Positions 43,592 to 52,671 are shown, counted from the first letter of the stretch. The stretch: DNA of 64,000 nt from Pontivivens insulae (GCF_900302495.1 NZ_OMKW01000002.1:1-64000); one strand, 5' to 3'. Translations and numbers: made by a program. The notes: generated from the sequence alone by a model not told the origin.

Positions 43592-44509
43592 ATGCCATTG
43601 CAAATGAACCGGGACGTTTTCATCACAGCAGCGATCACTGGATCAGGCGGAACGCAGGACCGCTCCCCCCATGTGCCGCGGTCCCCAAAGCAGATCGCGG
43701 ACGCGGCGATTGATGCGGCGAAGGCGGGTGCGGCTATTGTGCACTGCCATGTGCGCGATCCAGAAAGCGGCGCGCCCTCTCGCAATCTTGCGCTCTATCG
43801 CGAGGTCACGGACCGTATTCGCGCAGCCGACGTGGATGTTGTCCTAAACCTCACCGCAGGCATGGGCGGCGACATGGTGTTCGGCTCCACCGAAGCGCCG
43901 TTGCCCATCAATCCGAACGGCACCGATATGGTAGGTGCGACAGAGCGGATGGCCCACGTTGCAGAGTGCCTGCCGGAAATCTGCACGCTCGATTGCGGCA
44001 CAATGAATTTTGCAGAAGCCGACTATGTGATGACCAACACGCCCGGCATGTTGCGCGCCATGGGTCAGATGATGACGGATCTGGGCGTGAAGCCGGAGAT
44101 TGAGGCGTTTGACACCGGTCATCTGTGGTTTGCGACCCAGCTCGTGAAGGAGGGTGTGTTGACCTCGCCCGCTTTGGTCCAGCTCTGCATGGGTGTGCCG
44201 TGGGGCGCGCCCAATGACCTGAACACCTTCATGGCGATGGTCAACAACGTGCCTGCCGACTGGGACTGGTCTGCCTTCAGCCTTGGCCGCGATCAGATGC
44301 CCTATGTCGCGGCCGCCGTGCTGGCGGGGGGCAATGTGCGGGTCGGTCTGGAGGACAATCTGTTCCTCGACAAAGGCGTGCTCGCCACCAACGCGCAGCT
44401 GGTCGAGCGGGCCGTGACCATCGTTGAAAATATGGGCGCGCGTGTGATCGGCCCTGATGCGGTGAGAGAGCGGCTGGGCCTGACCAAGCGCGCGCCGGTG
44501 TCCAAATGA
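43592..44509 (+). CDS. cdhC: Dehydrocarnitine cleavage enzyme (BKACE family)
   Basis: 305 residues of the beta-keto acid cleavage (DUF849) family. Zinc-site histidines lie in AAIVHCHVRDPESG near residue 47, a glutamate in PEIEAFDTGHLWF, and the late VRVGLEDNLF is a family landmark. With acetyl-CoA, such enzymes cleave 3-dehydrocarnitine into betainyl-CoA and acetoacetate. The neighbouring carnitine dehydrogenase gene (4-base overlap) makes this substrate likely. The acetoacetate product could feed the acetoacetyl-CoA enzymes encoded at 33-35 kb. Confidence 0.86.
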   Translation: MPLQMNRDVFITAAITGSGGTQDRSPHVPRSPKQIADAAIDAAKAGAAIVHCHVRDPESGAPSRNLALYREVTDRIRAADVDVVLNLTAGMGGDMVFGSTEAPLPINPNGTDMVGATERMAHVAECLPEICTLDCGTMNFAEADYVMTNTPGMLRAMGQMMTDLGVKPEIEAFDTGHLWFATQLVKEGVLTSPALVQLCMGVPWGAPNDLNTFMAMVNNVPADWDWSAFSLGRDQMPYVAAAVLAGGNVRVGLEDNLFLDKGVLATNAQLVERAVTIVENMGARVIGPDAVRERLGLTKRAPVSK

Positions 44510-45915
44510 GGGCGGCGATCGTTGGGGGCGGCGTCATTGGCGGCGGCTGGGCCGCGCGCTTCCTGTTAAACGGTTGGGACGTCGCGGTCTTTGACCCTGA
44601 CCCCGAAGCAGAACGCAAGATCGGCGAAGTGCTGGCCAATGCTCGCCGTTCGCTGCCCTCGCTATATGATCGTGCGCTGCCCGCCGAGGGACAGTTGACC
44701 TTTCATGCCGACCTCGCCGACGCGGTCAGCGGTGCCGATTGGGTACAGGAGAGCGTGCCCGAGCGCCTCGACCTCAAGCACAAGGTGCATGCTGCAATTT
44801 CAGAAAATGCAGGCGGCGCAATTGTCGGCTCGTCCACGTCTGGGTTCAAACCGTCAGAACTGAATTCAGAGGGCGCAAATGTCATCGTCGCGCATCCGTT
44901 CAACCCCGTCTATCTGCTGCCGCTGATCGAGTTGGTCGGCGATGCGGCCACCATTAGTCGCGCCTCAGACATTCTGCGCGGCGTTGGTCTGTTTCCGCTG
45001 CATGTGCGCAAGGAAATCGACGCCCATATCGCGGATCGCTTTCTTGAGGCGGTGTGGCGGGAGGCGCTTTGGCTTGTCTCTGACGGCATTGCCACGACCG
45101 AGGAGGTGGATGAAGCCATCCGCATGGGCTTTGGCCTGCGCTGGGCACAGATGGGCTTGTTTGAGACCTACCGCGTCGCGGGGGGCGAGGCGGGCATGAA
45201 GCACTTCATGGCACAGTTCGGCCCCGCGCTCGAATGGCCCTGGACCAAGCTGATGGACGTGCCGGAGTTCACGCCAGAGCTGGTTGATCTGATCGCCGGA
45301 CAATCGGATGCGCAATCGGGCGACCGGACCATTCGGGAGCTTGAGCGCGAGCGGGACGACAACCTTGTCGGCATCCTGCGCGCGCTGCGCAAGAATGGCA
45401 AAGCCGCCGGTGCTGTGATTGCGGCGCATGAAGCGGGCCTGCCCGAACCGGAACCTGGCGATCTTCCCATCACGGTGGAGCGGTCCATCCCGCAAAGCTG
45501 GACAGACTACAACGGGCACATGAATGAGACCCACTATCTGGAAGTGGGTGCGCAGGCCTCAGACCGGTTCATGGAGCTGATTGGAGCGGATGCCGACTAC
45601 ATCGCCGGCGGCCTGAGCTATTTCACGGTAGAGACGCATATCCGCCATCTGGGTGAATTGGATGCAGGTGACGCGGTTTCGGTGACGACGCAGGTGACAG
45701 GTGCCGAGGGCAAGAAGCTGCATTTGTTCCATAGTATCCATGGTCCGAACGGGATCGCAGCAACGGTTGAGACCTTGTTGCTACACATGGATCTCGAAGC
45801 GCGCCGCAGCGTTGCCCCGGATGGCGCTGTCGCAAACCACATCGAGAACTACTGGCAGGCGCATCGCGATATGCCGCGTCCTCAGGGCGCTGGGCGGTTT
45901 GTGGGTGAACGTTAG
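44506..45915 (+). CDS. lcdH: L-carnitine 3-dehydrogenase fused to a thioesterase
   Basis: 469 residues. Residues 1-320 are a 3-hydroxyacyl-CoA dehydrogenase-like NAD enzyme: AAIVGGGVIGGGWAARFLL, then ESVPERLDLK, HPFNPVYLLPL and a helical C-terminal part. Residues about 330-469 are a hot-dog thioesterase (SWTDYNGHMNETHYLEV). Together with the BKACE enzyme this gives carnitine to 3-dehydrocarnitine, then betainyl-CoA, then glycine betaine. In Pseudomonas, dehydrogenase and thioesterase are separate genes (cdhA, cdhB). It is coupled to cdhC by ATGA. Confidence 0.9.
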   Translation: MRAAIVGGGVIGGGWAARFLLNGWDVAVFDPDPEAERKIGEVLANARRSLPSLYDRALPAEGQLTFHADLADAVSGADWVQESVPERLDLKHKVHAAISENAGGAIVGSSTSGFKPSELNSEGANVIVAHPFNPVYLLPLIELVGDAATISRASDILRGVGLFPLHVRKEIDAHIADRFLEAVWREALWLVSDGIATTEEVDEAIRMGFGLRWAQMGLFETYRVAGGEAGMKHFMAQFGPALEWPWTKLMDVPEFTPELVDLIAGQSDAQSGDRTIRELERERDDNLVGILRALRKNGKAAGAVIAAHEAGLPEPEPGDLPITVERSIPQSWTDYNGHMNETHYLEVGAQASDRFMELIGADADYIAGGLSYFTVETHIRHLGELDAGDAVSVTTQVTGAEGKKLHLFHSIHGPNGIAATVETLLLHMDLEARRSVAPDGAVANHIENYWQAHRDMPRPQGAGRFVGER

Positions 45916-46295
45916 AGCGTCAGGGCGGCGGCAAGCGCCGTCGCCCCAATGGCCGTCAGGATCGGCCAGCCGATGTGCCGCCCTTTCGAGACAATCAGAT
46001 CGAATACTCCTACCGCCAGAAATGTAAGCCCGACGGACCAGAGTGTCAGTGGGACGGCGCGCTCCGGCGTGAACACGACTGTGCAGATGATATAGGCCAA
46101 CAGAAGCCACAGCACGGTGGTCAGGTGCCATGCAAAGCGCAGCACCATCCGCGCGAGGCCGTTGTCGAGCACCTTGTTCCCGCGCCGGTGAAACATCGGT
46201 TTGAGCAGCAGTCGCTCCCCGAAAATCGAATGAACCGCACCGACGACAAGCAGAAGTCCGGCGCACAGGAGGACAAGGATTTCTGGCAGGGTCAT
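45912..46295 (-). CDS. Four-helix membrane protein, unknown
   Basis: 127 residues with four predicted membrane helices, the first ILVLLCAGLLLVVGAVHSI and the third WSVGLTFLAVGVFDLIVS. A charged loop RRGNKVLDNGLAR lies after helix 1. I do not recognise a characterised family. The ATG at 46295 overlaps the IMPACT-family gene stop, making it the last gene of the minus-strand group that begins with the FadR-type regulator. It overlaps the carnitine gene end by 4 bases. Confidence 0.75.
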   Translation of the reverse strand: MTLPEILVLLCAGLLLVVGAVHSIFGERLLLKPMFHRRGNKVLDNGLARMVLRFAWHLTTVLWLLLAYIICTVVFTPERAVPLTLWSVGLTFLAVGVFDLIVSKGRHIGWPILTAIGATALAAALTL

Positions 46296-46660
46296 CGTTT
46301 TGCTTTCCCAATCTGCGTTGCATCTAGATAGTGGCGCACTGCATCCTGCACATGCCGAAACCGATCGCCACCCAGATGCTTCCCGCCATACCATCGTGTG
46401 ACGACGATCAGGTGGTTGCGCAGCTCTGCCCGCTCCAACATGCGCAAGATGACCATGCCAGCACCACTTTCCCCGTCATCATTCTTGACCGGAGTATCTC
46501 GCAGCAGAATGCCCCAGGTGTTGTGCGTGGCCTTCGCAAATCTCTTTGTGCGCTTGAGTTCTTTCAGCAGCGCCTTCACCTCCTGCTCGGTTGCGGCAGC
46601 AGCACCGGAGACGGCGTATTTCGAGCCACGGTCGGAGATGATGTTGTCAAAGGTCAGCAT
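46292..46660 (-). CDS. IMPACT/YigZ-family protein
   Basis: 122 residues matching the N-terminal domain of the IMPACT/UPF0029 family: THNTWGILLRDTP, DDGESGAGMVILRML and IVVTRWYGGKHLGGDRFRHV. Members are translation-associated or of unknown function. It lacks the C-terminal domain of YigZ. I start at the ATG at 46660, where homology begins; a longer upstream frame overlaps the phosphotransferase gene. Confidence 0.88.
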   Translation of the reverse strand: MLTFDNIISDRGSKYAVSGAAAATEQEVKALLKELKRTKRFAKATHNTWGILLRDTPVKNDDGESGAGMVILRMLERAELRNHLIVVTRWYGGKHLGGDRFRHVQDAVRHYLDATQIGKAKR

Positions 46661-46676
46661 GTGCAGGCGACGTGGA

Positions 46677-47387
46677 TCATGCGTATTCGGGGAAGGATGA
46701 AAACAGTCGCGCAAGCATACGCTGTGCATAGTCAGGCTCAAGTGTCCAAGAGCATGCGACCTCCCACGCAACGCTTGCAGCCGGACGATGCTCTTCAAAG
46801 GCGGCGAGATCGAAGACCGGCCGGTCGCGGCGCGCTTCGTCCCAGTCGATCAGGGCCAGCCGGCCATCTGGCACAATAAGCAGATTCTCGGGGTAGATGT
46901 CGGCATGGATGGCGCATTCGCGCTCGACGACCATGTCGGCCCAAACCCGCCTCAGTGTGTTGGCAATCTGCGCAGGGATCGCATCCATATCAACATCGCC
47001 ATGCCGTCCGCGTGCGGGCATGTCCGTAACAGACGCAAATCCGGGCCGCTGTGCGATCCTGTATGTGGCGTCATGGGCATGTTTGATCATGGGGCGAAGC
47101 GACGCCGGAACAGCAACCGGTGCGGTCCCGTCCAACCGCTCTTCGCAAGTCCAACCGTCAGCAGACAGAGTGCCTGAGGTTGATTCCAGTAACCGCGGGA
47201 CGAGCAGGCCTGCCCGGCGCGCTGCCTCTTGAACCGGAAGAAGCCAGCGTAACGCCGCCTCTGATCGGCGGGTGGTTTTCAACACCACGTCCCCGACGCG
47301 CAGCACGGTATTCCGGCTGCCGCCTGTCAATTCCTCTGGTGAGGGCCCATCGAGGCCCCAGGCGGCAAGCGGTGGGAGGCTATCCAC
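46677..47387 (-). CDS. APH-family phosphotransferase
   Basis: 236 residues with kinase-like motifs: RNTVLRVGDVVLKTTRR (ATP-binding lysine), the catalytic loop CAIHADIYPENLLIV near residue 163, and the metal-binding RLALIDWDEA near 181. The aminoglycoside-phosphotransferase/choline-kinase superfamily acts on many small molecules; the substrate is unknown, and an antibiotic-resistance role is not supported by context. It overlaps the FadR-type regulator gene upstream by 8 bases. Confidence 0.85.
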   Translation of the reverse strand: MDSLPPLAAWGLDGPSPEELTGGSRNTVLRVGDVVLKTTRRSEAALRWLLPVQEAARRAGLLVPRLLESTSGTLSADGWTCEERLDGTAPVAVPASLRPMIKHAHDATYRIAQRPGFASVTDMPARGRHGDVDMDAIPAQIANTLRRVWADMVVERECAIHADIYPENLLIVPDGRLALIDWDEARRDRPVFDLAAFEEHRPAASVAWEVACSWTLEPDYAQRMLARLFSSFPEYA

Positions 47388-48108
47388 GGGTCCGCGCGGC
47401 CATCACGTCGCGGGCCAGCGTTTTCGTATAGGCCTCAAGCTCGTGCAGGGCGCTCTCCGCTGCTGCACCGTCCGAGGCTTCCAACGCATCTGCGATCCGG
47501 GTGTGCAGGCCCACAATCGCCTCGCGCGATCGGGCGGTGAAAGTGATCATGTTCATAAGGGGCTGCATGGCCTCGACCGCACCGGCAAGCTGATAGCTCA
47601 TCACCGGGTTGCCTGCGCCATCGACAAGGGCACGATGAAAGGCAACGTCAGAGGCACAGAAGCTCTCGTCACTCAGGCCCGGTTGGCCCTGCCGGTGTAT
47701 CTCGGCCCGCATGGTTGCAAGGTGATCAGGGCTGCGCCGCTGCGCTGACAACGGCGTGCAAGCCCGCTCCAACGCATAGCGCGCCTCGCAGGCCACGTCG
47801 AAGCTGACTTCGTTCATGCTGAGCAGAAGGGTCGAGGTCGTGACCTGCTGGCCATAAGCCTCTTCATAGCGAAGCCGATTGACGAAGGCGCCGCCAAAGG
47901 CCCCACGCTGGGTGCGGATCAGGCTCTGCGCGGCCAGCCGTTTTAACGCTTCGCGCACCGTTGGGCGTGAGACGTCGAACTGTTCGGCCAATTCCGCCTC
48001 GGATGGCAACCGCTCATCCACGATCAGATCACCAGCGATAATCGCATCGCGAATGGCCTTGGCGATCTGTGCCGAAAGGTCGGCGCTGCTTTTCGGATCA
48101 ATTTTCAT
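47380..48108 (-). CDS. FadR-type GntR regulator
   Basis: 242 residues. The N-terminal winged helix (about 10-75) has LPSEAELAEQFDVSRPTVREALKRLAAQ; the C-terminal all-helical FCD domain has candidate metal-site residues in SDVAFHRALVDGAGNPV and an H in the final third. FadR-type GntR proteins usually repress sugar acid, amino acid or fatty acid pathways and respond to the substrate. It is the first gene of the minus-strand group ending at 45912. Its operator and ligand are unknown. Confidence 0.9.
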   Translation of the reverse strand: MKIDPKSSADLSAQIAKAIRDAIIAGDLIVDERLPSEAELAEQFDVSRPTVREALKRLAAQSLIRTQRGAFGGAFVNRLRYEEAYGQQVTTSTLLLSMNEVSFDVACEARYALERACTPLSAQRRSPDHLATMRAEIHRQGQPGLSDESFCASDVAFHRALVDGAGNPVMSYQLAGAVEAMQPLMNMITFTARSREAIVGLHTRIADALEASDGAAAESALHELEAYTKTLARDVMAARTRG

Positions 48109-48168
48109 TTGTCATACAATTAAACGTCTGACATTTTTGGCGCAAGACCTGAGTCGAAGGATTGGGAC

Positions 48169-48927
48169 ATGGTATCAGCCCGTATCAGAACGATGACCGG
48201 AACGCACTGGCTGGTGCTGTTCGGCGTTGTGCTGTGCGCGTGGGCGCTGCTCTATGCCATGGCGCTGCCAGAGGAGCTGCGGCGTGCGGGCCAGATCTAT
48301 GGCGCTGATTTCCTGCGCAGCCTGTGCATCGTCACCCCGGACGCGGCGGGTATGGTGAAGGTCATCTTCATGTGGACGCTGATGTCAGGCGCGATGATGG
48401 CGCCGACGGCGCTGCCCGCCTTTGCCACCTATGACGAGCTGTCCCACACCGGGCAAACACGCTTTGGCCTGTTGGTGGCAGGATATATGGCGGTTTGGAT
48501 CGGTTTTGCGGTATTGGCCGGGGCGCTGCAAATGGTGCTGTTCCGGCTCGATTTGGTCTCCGCCTATGGTGACAGCCGCTCAGCCATCCTGTCTGGTGCT
48601 CTTCTGATCGGGGCGGGGATATATCAGTTCAGCAACCTCAAGGAAGCGTGCCTGGTCAAATGTCGCGCGCCCCTATCCTTCTTCATGCAGCACTGGGCCG
48701 AGGGGCCGCTGCGCAATGGGCTGCGGCTTGGCGCTGTCTGCCTTGGTTGCTGCTGGGCATTGATGCTGCTGGCCTTTGTCGGTGGGGTGATGAACCTCGC
48801 CTTCATGGGCCTCGCGACACTTCTGATGATTATCGAAAAACTGCCCGATCTGGGCCGGTATCTGACCAAACCGCTGGGCTTTGCCCTGTTGGCGTGGGGC
48901 GGTTGGATGCTGGCGCAGGCGGTCTGA
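48169..48927 (+). CDS. DUF2182 integral membrane protein
   Basis: 252 residues with about six hydrophobic helices. Features of DUF2182 include FMWTLMSGAMMAPTALPAF and CLVKCRAPLSFFMQHWAEG followed by GLRLGAVCLGCCWALM. The conserved cysteines and methionines suggest metal (copper) handling in the inner membrane, a proposal for this family rather than a proven role. It is paired with a DUF1326 gene 19 bases downstream, a combination that recurs in many genomes. Confidence 0.88.
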   Translation: MVSARIRTMTGTHWLVLFGVVLCAWALLYAMALPEELRRAGQIYGADFLRSLCIVTPDAAGMVKVIFMWTLMSGAMMAPTALPAFATYDELSHTGQTRFGLLVAGYMAVWIGFAVLAGALQMVLFRLDLVSAYGDSRSAILSGALLIGAGIYQFSNLKEACLVKCRAPLSFFMQHWAEGPLRNGLRLGAVCLGCCWALMLLAFVGGVMNLAFMGLATLLMIIEKLPDLGRYLTKPLGFALLAWGGWMLAQAV

Positions 48928-48946
48928 CATATAAGGGAGAAACACC

Positions 48947-49576
48947 ATGGCACTCGACGGAACGGAACTGGTCCCCTGGGCCATCAAGGGCGAGCTGATC
49001 CTGAACTGCAACTGCACGGTCTTTTGTCCATGCGTTGTCTCACTGGGCAAGCATGCGCCGACCGAAGGCTACTGCCAGGCGTGGAGCGGCATCCGCATCG
49101 ATGAAGGTCATTATGGGGATGAGGACATTTCCGGCCTGAACGTCGGTCTGATGCTCGAAATTCCGGGCCTTATGGCGCGCGGCAACTGGAAGGCCGCCGC
49201 CTATATCGATGAGCGTGCAAGTGAGGCGGCCTATGACGGTCTCGTCAAGATCTTCTCGGGCGCTGCTCGCGGCACGACGGGCCTGTTCGCCGTCCTCGTC
49301 AGCGAGTTCCTCGGTGCTGAGCGCGCGCCGGTCGTTTTCGAGACCGAGGGCAACGCCCGCCGCCTGATGGTCGGCAAGAAGATCCAGGGCGAGGTTGTCC
49401 CGGTTCCGGGCAAGAATGGCGCGGATCAGGTCGTGACCAATACCGAATACTGGATGGGTCCGGACATCACTGTCGCTACCGCAACCAAGGGCCGCGTCCG
49501 TGCCTTTGGCCGGGTCTGGGACTTCGATGGCCGTTCCGCTGAAATCTGTCAGATCGACTGGCACGGCCCAAAGTAA
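48947..49576 (+). CDS. DUF1326 protein
   Basis: 209 residues. The N-terminus has ILNCNCTVFCPCVVSLGKH, a cluster of four cysteines that is the hallmark of DUF1326, and later YCQAWSGIRID. The protein has no signal peptide and is probably cytoplasmic; the cysteines may bind metal. The function is unknown. It follows the DUF2182 gene closely and is separated from dmdA by a hairpin. Confidence 0.88.
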   Translation: MALDGTELVPWAIKGELILNCNCTVFCPCVVSLGKHAPTEGYCQAWSGIRIDEGHYGDEDISGLNVGLMLEIPGLMARGNWKAAAYIDERASEAAYDGLVKIFSGAARGTTGLFAVLVSEFLGAERAPVVFETEGNARRLMVGKKIQGEVVPVPGKNGADQVVTNTEYWMGPDITVATATKGRVRAFGRVWDFDGRSAEICQIDWHGPK

Positions 49577-49588
49577 GCGTTCCGACGC

Positions 49589-49617
49589 GATGCGGGCGCA
49601 CTGGCCGCGCCCGCATC
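49589..49617 (+). terminator. Hairpin between the DUF1326 gene and dmdA
   Basis: Perfect 11-base stem GATGCGGGCGC / GCGCCCGCATC with a 7-base loop. It has no T-run (AAATAC follows), so it may be a weak terminator or a structured spacer. Confidence 0.5.
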
Positions 49618-49698
49618 AAATACTCAGCGAAAAGACGACAAAGACCCTCATGACGACTGCGGGACAAACCCGCAGCGGGGGCAGAAGGGAGCGACCCC

Positions 49699-50805
49699 AT
49701 GACCGCGTTACTGACGCCAACCCGCCGCATCCGACGCACGCCCTTCTCTGACGGGGTCGAGGCTGCAGGCGTGAAGGCTTACACCGTTTACAACCACATG
49801 CTTTTGCCAACGCTCTTCCGCTCACCTGAGGAGGATTACCGCCATCTCAAATCGGCGGTTCAGGTCTGGGATGTCGCCGTAGAACGGCAGGTGGAGCTGC
49901 GCGGCCCGGATGCGGGTCGCCTGATGCAGATGCTCACCCCGCGGGACCTGCGTGGAATGCTGCCCGGACAGTGCTATTACGTCCCCATCGTGGATGAGAC
50001 CGGCGGCATGCTCAACGATCCTGTCGCGGTCAAGATCAGCGATGACCGGTGGTGGATCTCGATCGCGGACAGTGATCTGCTCTACTGGGTGAAGGGGCTT
50101 GCCAATGGGTGGCGTCTGGACGTGCTGGTGGATGAGCCAGACGTCTCTCCTCTGGCCATTCAGGGCCCGCATGCGGACGACCTGATGGCAGAGGTTTTCG
50201 GCGACGCGATCCGCGATGTCAGGTTCTTCCGCTATGGGTATTTTGATTTTCAAGGCCGCAGCCTGCTGATCGCCCGTTCCGGTTATTCAAAGCAGGGCGG
50301 ATTCGAGATCTATGTCGAAGGATCCGACATTGGCATGCCGCTGTGGAATGCGCTGATGGAGGCGGGCAAGAAATGGGATGTCCGCGCCGGCTGCCCCAAT
50401 GGGGCAGAGCGGATCGAAGGCGGTCTGCTCAGCTACGGCTCGGACATGACAGACGACAATACCCCCCACGAATGTGGGCTTGGTAAGTTCTGTGACACGC
50501 AGACCGCGATCGGCTGCATCGGGCGTGACGCCTTGCTGCGCGTGGCCAAGGAAGGCCCGATCCAGCAAATCCGCGCTGTGGAGATCGAGGGTGGGCCGCT
50601 TCCCGTCTGTGATCGCTGGTGGCCCATCAAGGCAGGCAAAAAGACCGTGGGTCGGATCAGTTCTGCCGCCTGGTCGTGGGACCATGAGGTCAACGTTGCC
50701 GTCGGCATGGTCAAGCTCAGCCATTGGGACGATGGCGACGAGGTGATGGTCGAAACACCCGAAGGCCCGCGCGCCGCGGTGGTCCGAGAGAAATTCTGGG
50801 CCTAG
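49699..50805 (+). CDS. dmdA: Dimethylsulfoniopropionate demethylase DmdA
   Basis: 368 residues, GcvT-like fold. It follows the Roseobacter DmdA pattern closely: RRTPFSDGVEAAGVKAYTVY at the start, then AVQVWDVAVERQVELRGPDA, QCYYVPIVDETGGMLNDPVA, RSGYSKQGGFEIYVEGS and LLSYGSDMTDDNTPHECGLG. It moves a methyl group from DMSP to tetrahydrofolate, yielding methylmercaptopropionate. acuI follows after 29 bases, the known roseobacter operon. Other aminomethyltransferases are less likely given this context. Confidence 0.93.
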   Translation: MTALLTPTRRIRRTPFSDGVEAAGVKAYTVYNHMLLPTLFRSPEEDYRHLKSAVQVWDVAVERQVELRGPDAGRLMQMLTPRDLRGMLPGQCYYVPIVDETGGMLNDPVAVKISDDRWWISIADSDLLYWVKGLANGWRLDVLVDEPDVSPLAIQGPHADDLMAEVFGDAIRDVRFFRYGYFDFQGRSLLIARSGYSKQGGFEIYVEGSDIGMPLWNALMEAGKKWDVRAGCPNGAERIEGGLLSYGSDMTDDNTPHECGLGKFCDTQTAIGCIGRDALLRVAKEGPIQQIRAVEIEGGPLPVCDRWWPIKAGKKTVGRISSAAWSWDHEVNVAVGMVKLSHWDDGDEVMVETPEGPRAAVVREKFWA

Positions 50806-50834
50806 TTAGAGAGATACGTTTTCAGGAGGATACC

Positions 50835-51824
50835 ATGTTCAACGCATTGGTCGTGACACGCGACGAGGAAAAGAAGACCGCCGCATCGGTGCAGCAGATC
50901 GGTCTGGATGACCTGCCAGCGGGCGATGTGACCGTGGCGGTCGAGTACTCGACCGTAAACTATAAGGACGGCCTGTGCATCGGACCCGGCGGCGGCCTGG
51001 TGCGCAACTACCCCCATGTGCCGGGCATTGACTTCGCAGGCACAGTCGAAGCGTCCGATGATGATCGCTATAAGCCGGGCGATAAGGTCGTTCTGACAGG
51101 CTGGCGCGTGGGTGAGGCGCACTGGGGCGGCTACGCGCAGAAGGCACGGGTCAAGGCTGACTGGTTGGTCCCACTGCCCGAGGGGTTGGATGCGCGGCAG
51201 GCCATGGCCGTCGGAACGGCAGGCTTCACCGCAATGCTTGCCGTTATGGCGCTCGAAGATCACGGGCTCAAAACCGGCAGTGGTCCTGTTCTGGTGACCG
51301 GCGCAGCCGGCGGTGTCGGATCTGTGGCAACTGCAATCCTCGCCCATTTGGGGCACGAGGTTGCGGGCGTGACGGGACGGCCTGAAACGGCGGATTACCT
51401 CACCAGCTTGGGTGCCACGCAGATTGTTGCGCGTGAAGAACTGAACGAAACGACAAAACGACCGCTGGAATCCGAGAACTGGTCCGGCTGCGTCGACGCG
51501 GTCGGTGGTGCAATGCTCGCGCGGGTTCTGGGCCAGATGAAATACGGGGCCTCGGTCGCGGCCGTTGGTCTGGCGGGTGGTGCAGGATTGCCTGCCACAG
51601 TCATTCCGTTCCTGCTGCGTGGTGTGAACCTTTTGGGGATCGACAGCGTGATGCAGCCCTATGACAACCGCGTGCGCGCATGGCAGCGGATCGCACGTGA
51701 TCTGCCGATGGATAAGCTGGAAGCAATGGTGCAGCCTGCGACCCTATCTGATCTGCCGAAGCTGGGCGCGGATATTCTCGCCGGTCAGGTCAAGGGCCGT
51801 GTCGTTGTAGACGTGAACGCCTGA
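50835..51824 (+). CDS. acuI: Acryloyl-CoA reductase AcuI
   Basis: 329 residues of the zinc-independent MDR family, YhdH/AcuI group: STVNYKDGLCIGPGGGLVR, PHVPGIDFAGTVEAS, the NADPH loop VTGAAGGVGSVATAILA near residue 155, and PFLLRGVNLLGIDSV. It reduces acryloyl-CoA to propionyl-CoA, detoxifying the acrylate that arises when DMSP is cleaved. It is linked to dmdA and preceded by AGGAGGA. A T-tailed hairpin ends the operon. Confidence 0.93.
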   Translation: MFNALVVTRDEEKKTAASVQQIGLDDLPAGDVTVAVEYSTVNYKDGLCIGPGGGLVRNYPHVPGIDFAGTVEASDDDRYKPGDKVVLTGWRVGEAHWGGYAQKARVKADWLVPLPEGLDARQAMAVGTAGFTAMLAVMALEDHGLKTGSGPVLVTGAAGGVGSVATAILAHLGHEVAGVTGRPETADYLTSLGATQIVAREELNETTKRPLESENWSGCVDAVGGAMLARVLGQMKYGASVAAVGLAGGAGLPATVIPFLLRGVNLLGIDSVMQPYDNRVRAWQRIARDLPMDKLEAMVQPATLSDLPKLGADILAGQVKGRVVVDVNA

Positions 51825-51866
51825 TAGCAGGCGTCGCAACACGAGATTCTGGCCAAAAGTGAAAGA

Positions 51867-51896
51867 GGCGGTGCAATCGCGATGCACCGCCTTTTT
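51867..51896 (+). terminator. Intrinsic terminator after dmdA-acuI
   Basis: 9-base stem GGCGGTGCA / TGCACCGCC with a 7-base loop and a TTTTT tail, ending just before the convergent hydrolase. Confidence 0.9.
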
Positions 51897-51899
51897 GCG

Positions 51900-52592
51900 T
51901 TATAGCGTGATGGCGCGCATAACCTCTGGCTCAATCACATTCACGTCGGGCAGATCCCGGACCAATGTCTCGGCAGATTGCTCAAGAATTGGGAAAGTCT
52001 GGTAGTGGCATGGGATCAGGGTCTTGAAGTTGAAGAAGTATTTTGCGGCGAACGCGGCTCTGGTCATGTCCATGGTGAAATGACCACCTGCGGCGAGAAT
52101 GCCGATATCGGGCTGGTGGAGTGCCTCGAACACTTCCATGTCGGCCATCACATCCGTGTCGCCTGAAACATAGATGACATGGCCCTCGCCTGCGATCATG
52201 AAACCCGCCTCTCCGCCGCCATAGACCGGGCCATTCGGACCCGAAAGGGATGAGGAATGTGTTGCATGCACCATCGTAACCTTGACCGGGCCCAGTGAAA
52301 TGGTCCCGCCCTTGTTGAAGCCGATGGTCGATACGCCCTCGCTCTCTTCCCAAAAGCTCATCAGATCGTAGATGCCCACGATGGGAATATTCAGCTCTTT
52401 GGCGATTGAAAGGGCATCCGCGGAATGATCCCCATGGGAGTGGCTCAGCAAAATTGCCGTTGCTCCCGCGATGGCCCGGTCGCGCTCGGCCTCGGCGAAG
52501 CTGGGATTGCCGGTCAGCCATGGGTCGATCAGCAGCACCTGATCCTCGATCTCCATGCGAAAGCCCGAATGTCCCAACCAGGTCAATTTCAT
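51900..52592 (-). CDS. Metallo-beta-lactamase-fold hydrolase (UPF0173-like)
   Basis: 230 residues with KLTWLGHSGFRMEI at the start, DPWLTGNPSF, the metal motif LSHSHGDHSADAL near residue 55, and late SGDTDVMADM and AAGGHFTMDMTRAA. It matches the UPF0173 metal-dependent hydrolases, whose substrate is unknown. The start ATG at 52592 follows AAGGAGA. It is divergent from the ceramidase-like gene. Confidence 0.9.
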   Translation of the reverse strand: MKLTWLGHSGFRMEIEDQVLLIDPWLTGNPSFAEAERDRAIAGATAILLSHSHGDHSADALSIAKELNIPIVGIYDLMSFWEESEGVSTIGFNKGGTISLGPVKVTMVHATHSSSLSGPNGPVYGGGEAGFMIAGEGHVIYVSGDTDVMADMEVFEALHQPDIGILAAGGHFTMDMTRAAFAAKYFFNFKTLIPCHYQTFPILEQSAETLVRDLPDVNVIEPEVMRAITL

Positions 52593-52671
52593 CAGACATC
52601 TCCTTTGCGCTGCGCTAAGCAAAGGGAACACCACCGGGCGCGGCGGCGCAACAGCTCAGAGGACCCTTGCA

